Assembly (NCBI GenBank): GCA_934047225.1
Contig: OW203987.1
Span: 3,127,501-3,191,500 of the forward strand
DNA length: 64,000 nucleotides
Reading direction: 5' to 3'
Origin: Ypsolopha sequella
Taxonomy: Eukaryota; Arthropoda; Insecta; Lepidoptera; Ypsolophidae
Shown: positions 47,164-59,100 of the stretch, in pieces
How the letters are laid out: every line of letters starts with the position of its first letter
Position numbering within the stretch: the first letter of the stretch is position 1
Made by a program: the position numbers and the translations under genes
Notes under the pieces: generated by a model
Database searches by the model: none
Seen by the model: only the letters and a program-made list of their open reading frames with translations
Told to the model about the DNA's origin: nothing

Positions 47164-50100
47164 TTTTTTTAATACTGATTAATCCACGGGGAACCAGAAA
47201 TTAGACTACGCTAAAATTTAGGAAGAGAATCACATAAGTTGCTGACTTATATTGTGTCCCTCTCGGGCGACGACGCTCACACGATTGCTGCCAGCCCTAG
47301 ACTAGCTCACGCACACACACAAGCGTGTGCGGACAAGCCAGATGCGCGCGTAGAGTGTAGGTAAATAACTTGAGCCTTGACTATGAAGTGACGGGGGTGT
47401 GGGTATGTGTTAATGTATAATGATTTCAATAACTTGCAAAAGAAAAAGAACTAAATACCCGGAATAGAAGTGCTTGTATGACGAGACTGATGGGTGTAGA
47501 AGAGAAGTTGAAGTCTCTACCTACCCCTCTAGGAGACGGGCGGCGTGACTTAGTATGTGAATGTAACTTGCATTTTTAGTACTGTTGTCAACTCAGTTAT
47601 TTTTGTTGCAGCAACTTGCGCGTAGAAGCGCCGTTCTCGGATCACGCGCACGCGTCGATGGGCGCGTCGGGCGTAGTGACGGCGGCGTCACGGCCCGGCC
47701 GGCTGCTGGTGCGGCGGGAGGAGGTGGACGCGATGGTGGCAGCGCTGAGGCTCATCGCAGCCGTGGCGCGGCAGGACGCCGCTGCTGCCGCCGCCATCTG
47801 TGACAACTTGCAGTGGGACGCTGTTAATGTTATGTTCGGTACGTAGTGAGTGCGGCGGTAGGAGGTGGATGCGATAGTGGCAGCTCTGAAGCTGATCGCT
47901 GCCGTGGCGCGGCAGAACGCCGCCGCTGCCGCAGCTATCTGCGACAAATTGCAGTGGGACGCTGTTAATGTTATTTTCGGTTAAATGAAATGTCTAATAA
48001 ATTACATATCAAATTAATATAATAGAAAAATATTCAAGCTGTCCCCTTGTTTAATTTAGTAACACCGTTTGAACGTGTGATTGGTCATACCAAATCTCCT
48101 CCCCAGGTCTGATCTGCTGCCACATCCCGCTGCACCTGAAAGCGGAACTCTGCATTACACTGGCGGCGCTGGGCGGCACCGCGACGACCGCCGGCCGAGT
48201 CTGGGCGGGGATGGAGGCTGCGCAACTCGTCTCCGTCACTAAGGATATTAGGGGGCTGAATGCAGAGTTACAAGAGGTCAGTGTTTTGGTATACAGCTGG
48301 CTGACCTCAGTGGTTTCTTCAAGAAACGGAAATAGTCACCTAGTATTTATTTATTCAATGCACAGTATTACCGAGTAACACAATTCAGTGTACAAAAAGT
48401 TAAATATAATGTAATAGTACCATTGGGGACTCACTCCCTGCCACGGCGCCTGAAGACGTCTGCCCGTCTGTTCCGGAATAGTGGTCGGGTACACGAGACG
48501 ACACAGGTGGTCACATTTGTGCGTTTATTTTTTTGAAAATTTTGTCCAGTATGATCAGTAGAGTATGTAATTTCCTTATAATATAGCAGACCATTCACAC
48601 CCGGTATTTTGAAATTAATGTAGTTGACAATCGTACAGTACGACAAGACTGCTTAATTCGTAAACCCGAACTTTACCGATTTAAAAGCGACTATAACCAA
48701 TCACATATCGACGCAATAACAAAAACAACCGACGCCAGTGTTGCCAACTTAGCGGTTTTAGCACCTAGCGCCAAACAGTTATTTATTTTTTATTTTAGCG
48801 CCCATTTTTCAGAAGCCTTGTAAACCGCTATTTAGCGCGCTTTTTCTAGAGGGAGTTGGCAACAATGACTGACGCGCTCGAGGCGGTAACGAATAGACGA
48901 TGAGGCGGGAAATGCGTTAATTTCTATTGGTTGAGTGGAGGTACATTGTTGGAACCTCTTGAGTCTTGTCGTACTTCTGTATGTTGTTTTCATCACATCA
49001 CTCGCTACCCCAGGTGGAATGCCGCATGGAAGAGTACCCCCTCTCCCGCGCGTTCCTCACCCTCCTCACGTCCCTGTGCTCGGCCGCGCCGCTTCCCCGC
49101 GCGCTCGGCGCCGGCGCACGTGCAGCCGGACTCGACCCGTACGTGGACCACGTGCTCACGCGGCTCACCCTGCCCGCGCCACACCGCACCTACGCCAAGC
49201 CGCAAGAGAAGTGGCAGGTCAGTTATCTATCTATAGTAATAATAAAGTAGTAAAAAATTCATGTCTGTACAGTAAACGGTTGGCTGTCTGTACGGCTGTG
49301 GAACAATCTTCCTTGGCCAATAAGGAGAGCTCCATCACTGCCTGTCTTCAAAAATTCAGTCAAGGATTATTACTTGTCACTCTGATTCTCGCATATTTTG
49401 TATTTAGAGTTTTTGTATTTTATTGTTTAAATGTATATATTTTATTTGATATAATTATTTATGTATGTAAGTATATGTATGTACTTTTATTTATGTAACT
49501 TTTCTACTATTTTATATACCTTGTACACCGCCTTTTCAGCAATCCTATCGTACATTTTCTTTCGCCTAAGGTTGTCTTGAAGAGATCGCTTTAAGCGATA
49601 AGACCGCCTATTTCTACTTACCCTTTGTACTCATATTTTTAAGTTCAATTTATTGTATCCTAGTCTTTTGTGGTGTGACAATAAAGCTATATTGTATTGT
49701 ATTGACTACTTTTTCAAAATTTAAATTTAAATGGGTTATTAGCATTGTAACACTTTCATTACGCTCGTTTCTTTATGAGTTTCATATTTACCGTGATTCT
49801 ATTATTTAGTATATAAACTACTTTATGTCCCAGGTGCTATCCCTATGCCTGGGGCTGCTAGTGAAATGGCTGGACAGCTACGAGCCGTCGGGAAGCGACT
49901 TCCCGTCCGCACGCGGCGTCGGGGGCGTGGCGGACGTGTCCCCGCCCCCCGGCCTGCACGTGGCGCTGCGCCTGCACAGCGGTGACGAGCTGCTGCGGCT
50001 CATAGTGCTCGTACTGAAGGAGGCGCAGGGGCTGCTTGCCGTCAGGGGGGCGCAACAGGTGAGTCGATGGTGATAATATAGACATTGGGTGTACCGCCAT

Positions 50101-53100
50101 ATGTCCGGAGCTGCAGGTTTGGGCGCTCCAAATTAAAATTATTATTGTTAGTATTTGTTATGTCTTATAATTATTGTATTGTCTTTTTATTGTTGTTTAA
50201 ATAAGAATAAGTTTATTTACCAAAAAGAAAATTACATTAGATCTTTAACTTAATTAAAGTTCAGTACATTAACAGTGGTCCCCAAAACTAGGTCGAGCCT
50301 GAAACGCGGGGGCCTAATAGAACTACATTTGTAATCGTATAGATCAGTTTAACAGATTGTTGTGATTATAGTGATTTTAATTATTTAATGTGTATGTAAA
50401 AAATATGATAAGTGTGAGGGTGAGGGAGAGGTTGTGAGAGGGTGTGTAAGAGGGTATTTGTATGTATGTTTTGAACAAAGATTTGGTGATATAATGATTT
50501 ATAAAGTGATATATAGTATGATATATAAATATGATACAATAGATAAAAAATATATATTTATATTTTAACGTTTTATATTATTATGTTTCTTGTTAGATAG
50601 AATATAGTATATGTTTATGTATAGCACAGCTTAACAGTTGATAGGGTTATATTGTCATACTATGTAGGCTTTTTAAGAATATCTTCTGTAGCTTCATAGG
50701 ACAATGTTTTAAGCCATGTTTGGATGGTAGTGTTTGCTTCTCTTAAAGAAGAATTTTTAATATCGCAGAGTTTTACTACCCTGTTGTAGATAACAGGGAA
50801 CAGATATTTTGAAAATATGGACTAAACTGGTCTGAAATAAATATTTTTGATTTGATAGACAGTAACTGCTAGACAGTTAGACCAAGGACCAACTGACAAA
50901 TCTTTTCACTTCAACTTTTCGCTTCGGTCGGTTCGCTTGTCAAACCCCTCATAATGAAACCATGCCACCAAGTGACTCGTGTTCTCGCATGACGTCATAA
51001 GAAGCCGTACCGGGAGAGTGGTTACTCTGTTTTTTGAGGAATTTCTGGGCGGTTGGTCTTCATCGTAGGTCTCGAAGTCCTTACTTGATTCCCAGCTTTG
51101 CCTATTTCCTAAGCTGATATATTGATTTATTCTTCTATATTGTTGTTACAGGTATACATAGAGGAATGTTTGATCAGCTCCCTGCAGTTACTAGAGCGAG
51201 CGTTGGCGATAGAGCGCGCGCTGACGCAAGCGGCGGCTGAAGCGGGGCGCTCCGTGCTCATTGTGGGACTCTCCAAGCTGATCCTTGGTGGGTATATGTG
51301 TATACAGAGAACATAGAGAAATGTCTGATCAGCTTCCTGCAGTTACTGAAGTGTGCGATGACGCAGGCACTCCCTTCTGTGGTCTTTTGTTCACCCCTAG
51401 CATGCATCATAGATACAGCTCTGAATAGATCTAAAGTAACTTAAGTACTCAGATTTAAGAGAAGCGGAAGATTTAAGAACTCCCATTTAAGTCCCCAGCA
51501 GACGTCCCACATCAACATCTCTTTCCGTCATACTAGCTCTTTCACACCTTGACTACGGTACCTGGATGAAGGGCGCTTGACCAGAAAGTGGGTGAGTGAA
51601 ATCAGCCATGGCGTTAATCAGTATGTCCAGGGACTTCCGCAAAATCTACAAAAGTCGTTAACGGACCAATATAACTGATACTACACAACTGCCTGCAACT
51701 ACCCTCCCATATCAGCAATCTTTAGAACTAAATTAAGTTATTTGTTTGTCAGGTGCGTCCGGTTCCCCTGACGACTGCCCACTGCTAGCGGCTTGTCGCG
51801 TGTTGCCCCACACAGCGATGCGGCCGCTAGCCGCTGCCAAGGCTGTGGCGCTGCTGGTGCGAGCCACGAAGAACGCGGCGGCTGCGCGCCACATTCTAGC
51901 CGCTTCAGCCGCTAATAGGGTTACGGCCGCTGAAATAAGGTTGGTCGGTTGGAATCTAGACCCTCAATTAGAGGACCTGGGTTCCAAAAAAATAAGCAAA
52001 AATTTCCTTTCACCGTCGATTTAAGACACGCTCCAGCATTATCACTATATTTTTTTAAGCCCAAATACACGCTATTTAGGGCAGTAGGAATGAATGAATG
52101 AATGAATAAACACTTTATTGCACACAAATATGAAGACAACTACCTTGCAGTAGTAGTTGTACGAGCTAACGCACACTTATGCATTTTACTCATACATGTA
52201 AATTTACCTAATTAATACAATTTGTCAGCTTGCACTTTGTATGTATCAATTTGGTGAAAACGATATTTAAACAAAGTAGTGTACGATTTTCTTTCGTTGG
52301 GTTTGGTTCTTAGCTCTCTTCGGAGTCACCATCCCTTAGCAGCAACCCTTAGCATTTAGCAACTCAGCTTTACTAGTGTATGGATTCATCATACAGCTTA
52401 TACAGGTTCATACATAAATACTGAGCACCTAAATTCCGAAAAACCCAATGGCTCGACCGACATAATTCGAATCGGTTTCAATATTGAGAGACTGGCGTTC
52501 TACCAATGAATGGCTTGCATAGAGGAAACAGTTGGTGTTTACAGACTGTAAAAGGAAAAAGACTATATGAGACAGGTAGACAAAGATATATATGTTTTTC
52601 TTTTTTTCATTAACCTGAATTCCTGCTGTCTTGTATTTTCTTATCCCTTGTTTAAAGTAGATATAAGTCATATATTGTATAGTATAAGTTTATGTTGAAA
52701 AAAAAGACATGATCTTGCTAAGTTTCTTGCCCTTCTTCTTAGCAAGACTAATCGAATGGGCGGAGGTAGGCATGTATTTATATATGTAACCTATTAGTAT
52801 GTAGTATATAGGATGTGATTTGGTCGGCCGCTTGGATTCGTGCTGGGGGCTCGGTTGGTGATCATTGAACCTTGTTCCTGGTCCCTGGCCGGGTCTCCGG
52901 TATGGGTTCGGGCGGTTGATTGGATTTTACCTTGTATAATGTATATTTTACCTATAATTTTAATCGTATATATATTGCTACATAAATTAAATAAACCTTT
53001 AATTTAGTTAATATACATTTATTACATATATTTTTTTATTAGATTAAATTTGACGTGTAAAAAGTGTATATATCTATACCTGCTTTGCAAATAAACTATT

Positions 53101-56100
53101 TGATTTTTTTTTGTTTGATATGAAAACGTGTTGAGAAGCCAGAGGGGAAGCCCTTTTGTTGCTCCTCCCACTCTTAATCCGAAGTATATAATTACACACA
53201 TTCAATTTAATGATTGTCAAGCATCTGAGGCTCGAAATATATCTTGCTTTAAAGTCTTTATGTGAACGTTTTAATTAATACTGTTCCATCGATCAATAGT
53301 TCAATTTATATATTATATGTATATTTGTTTTATATATTATTTCCCTGCATATTTCCCCATATTATTATTTATGACATAAAACTATTACCTATACACAAAC
53401 ACATAGATTATTTAATTACTTATATTACATAAAAACTGACCTGCGGGTCTACCGCGTAATTCTGATTTTCATCAACATCAACTTGAGATTGAAATTTGTC
53501 GTGCGTGCGACGATGCCCGCCTAACATGCCATCTCTTTTGCACGCGTTGAATTTCGCATGCATTTGCTTGAAGTTGGTACAAATCAGAAATACGCGGTAG
53601 ACCCGCTGTAATAAGTGTATCTGTTATACCTACATTACACAAATAAATATATTTAATTTCATATTTCATAAACGAGTATAATAAACGTAACAATAATATA
53701 ACAGACACGGCTTCGTGGAGTGCCTCGAAGCGGAGGAGTGGTCCGACACAGCTGCGGAGGCTCTGAAGCAAGCCAAGGAAGGAGTGCTCACGATCCTCCA
53801 TCAGACGCTGCCCAACGCCGCACCCAACTTCGCTCACTTCCTGCTGGGATACCAGCTCTCTGAGGACGTGAGTAGTCATATCTCTAGAGTACGCATGAGA
53901 GGACCCTCTCCGAGTGACGTGAACTAAGATACAACTGCTGACTACTGGACAGTTCGACCAACAGCTTTTGTCAGTGTACATTCCGTACCAGACGGTGTTG
54001 GTTAGACCAAGGCCTAACTAACTGATAGATCCGATCACTTTAAATGTCTCAAAAACGCTTTTTGAATCTTGAAGTTGCTTTATTTTGTGCTCGTACTGCT
54101 TGCTTTGCTTGTGCATGTTTTATGCGGGAGGGCGGGCGGTGCTTGAGTCTGCATTTTGAATAGCATGGTAAGGTTGTTTAGCGGAATATTGCAAATTATT
54201 AATATATCCACGAATTCATTATGGACTTTCGCAAAGTAACGCATTTTTCAATAAGTTTTAATAATAACTTTATTTGTTCATAAATAAAAATAAAAGGTAC
54301 TTAAAATAAGTTCCCTGCCCCCTAACCTACATATTCGTGTATCGCAGGGTCACAGACTTATCCTACAGTAACATACTATTTTATAATGAATTGAAATAAA
54401 ATTTAAAATAAAAACATTAATAAAAACGCATTGAGCAACGAAAATTAAGAGTTATATAATAGTAGTTTATGCTACAAGGGCGCAAAGGAATAAATTAGCG
54501 TAGTAGCGAGCGTAGCGAGTGTTTTAAACGTAACCGAGTAATTTATTGCTTTTACGCCCGTGTATCATACTAGGTTTTTCAATGCATAGTGTGAGGAAAT
54601 GAAAACAAATATAATCTTGTGAACTTTAAATTATGATTGGCTCAAAAGGACTGTATCCAAAGCCGTTAAACAGTGGAAAAAAAAGTATAACATCTATGGT
54701 ACACAGGAAAGGCTGCAGGTTAGCCAACCATTGCAAACAAATTAAAAAAAAAAAAAAAAATAAAGCCCTGGGGCAAAATAATCGACTTTCTGTTCGGTTT
54801 TGATGCATAAAAAGTGGGCCTTTACGAGCACATGCATTGAAAAAATAATTAAAGTAAACTCGAGGCTCATATTTCGATAGCTAGATTGTAACATTGTAAC
54901 ATGTTGGTGTATATCTATATTTATATGTCAGGTGAGCCGCAGTCAGCTGAACGAGCCGGGCGCGGCGGGATTCCCTCGCACCTGTCTGCACTCCGTACTG
55001 GACTTGCTGGACCAACACGTCGCCGGCGCCGACCACGCTGACAGGTCAACGACTTTCTAGCTATACTACTATTTGTTATATTTTAATTATGAATGATTCC
55101 TAGTTTAATGTATATAGGTACAATTTCTTCTTCATTATTATTATTATTATTATTTTACCCATACCTGCCATTGTATTTTTGTATCATATGCTTTAAAAAG
55201 GGGCAAACTGAAAATCAGCGCTGCAAGTTGCCTCAACTTGTAGTATTTGCTGAGTTTGCTCCTTTTTGCCATTTTGCATTATGTTACACTCTTTTTTTTT
55301 CCTTTTTGTGTTTTTTTTTTTGGCAAATAAATTTATTTCACTTTCACTTTCACTTTCACTAGAATCTTGATCGTATCCATTCTTTGACATTTCATCCCAC
55401 CAACATTTTTTTTCACTTATTCTCTCATGATCGCCTCTACATTAATCAATGATCATATAAAAAAAACATGGCATTTGCAAGTCAGTCTTTATTTGGTTGT
55501 CGGTTAACTATACGTGCAATATGCCACACTGAACTAATGTAAAAACCGGCCAAGTGCGAGTCGTACTCCCGCACGAAGGGTTCCGTACCATTATCTATAA
55601 AAACGGCAAAAAAACATGTCTGTTGTATGGGAGCTCCATAATTTTTTTTTTCTGATTTCAAGTATTTGTTGTCATAGCGGCAACAGAAACACATCATTTG
55701 TGAAAATTTCAACTGTCTAACTGTCACGGTTCATGAGATACAGACTGGTGACAGACGGACAGCGGAGTCTTAGTAATAGGGTCCCATTGGTTACCCTTTG
55801 GTTACGGAAACCTAAAAATGCATCGTCCGTCACGACATGTATCCCCGAGAGGTTGTCAGTGATGTTCCCGAGTATGGACTGTGACTCCCCTTCACTCCGT
55901 ACTCGCACAGTCACGACATTTCACCGATCATTATTACGTGTAATGGGTGGTGAGCCCTATCGCCGTACTTCGGACACAGATATGCAAAACGGACACAAAT
56001 GGGATTAACAGACGTTCGAATCACAAGAATACAGAGGCGGTCTAACCAGATAGTAATTTTCGGAGAAATTATGTTTTAATTTTCTAATTTGTGGTTGTTT

Positions 56101-59100
56101 CCATTGACAGACAAGCGTCAGATCTGGTAGAGAGCAGCTACCGCCTGGTGTACCTACTGTGCGCACGCGCCGCCACTTCCCCCCCCGCGCTCCGGTTCCT
56201 GCGCTCTAGGGACTACTTCCTGAGTCGACACGTCAAGGCTAGAGTCAACCTCGAGGTGGGTTCGCTTACTTTAACTTTAGCTGATCTACAAAATATATCA
56301 TATTGATAAAACCACTTCACTACTGTATGCCAGGGTAAAAGAGACAAAATAAAACTTATTATCTTTGTTAGGTTGTTAGGTTTTACTTCTAAGCTAATTT
56401 AAAAAAATCAGAGCACCAAATGTATAGTTGTATAGTTAGTTCGTCTTTAGTATAAAGAACTCGTCGAGTGCAGCCTGTCCTTGATCTCGCAGATTTAGAC
56501 ACAACTGCAGGTGGTTGGATTACAAGACAAAAATATAATTAAAAAAGAATAGCATGCATTATAAAAAATAAGATATTGAATTAAACTTAATAACATACAT
56601 ATTGGATAAGATAAAATTTGACAACCTGTATAAAAAAAAACTTATATATGTATACAACATGTATTATGTATGTATATAATACAACATTGATTAAGAGTTA
56701 CACATGTTATACAGTTAACAAGGACATTTTTTTTAAGCGGTATTTATTTGTTTTTTTAGAAGGTTTAACTTCATATGCACTTTAAAGGTGTGAGATGTCA
56801 TGTTTTCACGCAGAATGGTGGTGATTTGATTGCGCGTGTGTACGTGTCGCGTGTAGGTACCAGCATAACAGCTACCTATTGGTAGTTCTTACTGCGGTGT
56901 CATGGCGGCTAAAATCGTTAACAAATAGACAGTTTGAACTGCTGTACAACCCCGTGGTGTTTTGTTGTGAGCAGACGGCGTCTCCCGCGACGGTATCGGC
57001 GCGTTCGTGGGTGTTACGCGCATGCGCGTGCGAGCTGGGTGGCGCGGCGGGCAGCAGGCAGCACGCCGCTCTCGCCGCCCTCATCCGGACACTGGCGCCG
57101 CACTCCGACAGACATGCGCAGGTAGACCCTACTATTTACTAAGGGACCGTCATAAATCACGTGACGCTAATATGGGAAGGGGGACGTGTCTTCAGGGGTC
57201 ACTTAGGGCTAAGAGAGATGGGTCTGAACAAATTTCACGTGATATTTTACGATTCAGTTGATCATATTGACCTTAACCACTGTTCTCTGAGCGAGTTCGC
57301 AAGGACTGCCATGTTACTAAAAAAAATTATGTATTTGTTGTTATTTAGGTTGTTTACGTTAAATTAAGTTAGTTGACTTCTTACTCTATTGTATTAGGAT
57401 TACCTGAAATAATTGCTGTAATGTGTAAATAAATATGTCATTTTCACATAAATAAAAAAAAATATTGTTGATGTAAACAAACGGCTCATCTCAATAAATT
57501 ATTGTTGTTTGATTGATAATGCCTTATGAAAAATTACACGTTATATGGTTAATGTGGTGGGGGGTCAACAAGGCGTCACTAAGGCGGTCGGGGGAAAAAA
57601 TCTCAAAAATTGCGTCACGTGATTAATTTACGGCTTCTTATATGTACGTACTTGGTTATAAATAACGAAATACGTTTAATGTGTTTAAACGGGTTGTGTT
57701 GTTTGAAATAATTATTAAATTAAAATTATTTTATTTTCAGATGTAAGAATACTTTTAAGATATATTTCTGATGTCAAAAAAGTTGATGCGAATTGTATTG
57801 GTGCCGTTAGCGATACTCTAGTACGTTCGGATGCTTGCCGTCAAAAACAAACATCAATTTTGCATTGTCATAAAAATAAATACCAAACACTGTAAGTTCT
57901 TTAAACTACACTATGTTTAAAAAGACCACAAAAGTGGAAAATACCTCTGACGTGATTCGAACACCCACACCTGGTTACTAAAACCTAGCGCTCTCACCAC
58001 TCACTACACAACTTAGTCACGTGACCTCGTTCGCGGCACTGCATCCGAATGTACTAGAGTGCCGCTAGCGGCAGCCTATACACTTCCAAAGAAAAAAAGA
58101 ATCTGCATGTATTTTAGTGTTCACCAATACCCACTCCTCAAATACCTGCGGCTAATCACGCACGAAAGTGTCAAGCTACAATAGATCCCCTGTTCCAGGA
58201 GTGGGAGTACTGTCTACTGCGTCAGTCGCTGTCGGCGCTGCGCATCAGTGTGGAGCCGGCGAGGGAGCCGCGCTGGGAGCTGCTCAACGCGCAGCTGTTG
58301 CGGCAAGCCATCGCTTCTGCCGACATACCCACCGGTTATTACGTTTGTTATGATTATAATGGGTGGCGCAAAAGTAATGTCATAATTTGAATTGGCTGCC
58401 ATTTTGTTATAAATGAAAAAACAAAGAGCTCTGTTTTCATAAAAAGTATTTGAGAGCGTAAAATTGATGAAATTAATTGGAAAAAATTATGTCGCTCAAA
58501 TGGCCACCTCCCGAGTTGATGCATAATTGCGCTCGTTTTACGCCATTTTGAATTGTTGCTCGCAAAACATCTGACTGTCTGGCACCAAATTGGCGATTTC
58601 TTCTTAAACGTTATCTTTCAAGACTTGCAAGATTCGTGGTTTGTTGTGGTTAACGCGAGATTTTAAAAAGCCTCAAATTAAGAAGTCTAGTGCAGTTAGG
58701 TCTGGTGATCTGGACGGCCAGTTTAAATCTCCAAAACGAGAGATCAATATTTTTAAATTTTGATAAGCAGTAACAATAAATTGAGGCATTTTTGACATTA
58801 TAATTGTCAAAGCACACTGACATTTCGCACCATCTGCAAAAATGGCAGCCAATTAAAATTATGACATTACTTTTGCGCCACCTTATATACATATACTTGT
58901 ATGTCGATATCCATCGCGTGGGGAGCTTTAAATATTATTACAGTATTAAAAGCACGCTTACCAATGGAGTTGGTATTTATGAACGATTTCATTTGCAGGT
59001 TTGGGTGGTAAACGTATCAGCGTGTCCCGCGTGCACGCGTTGTTGGCTCGAGAGCTGGTCGCGTTGCAAGCCACGGCCGCGCAGAGGAATCTACTCGCCG

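Noticed and set aside
47642..47947. Long minus-strand frame over exon 12 and its copy
   Set aside because: Antisense shadow of GC-rich coding DNA; Ala-rich composition is due to codon bias and no homology is recognised.
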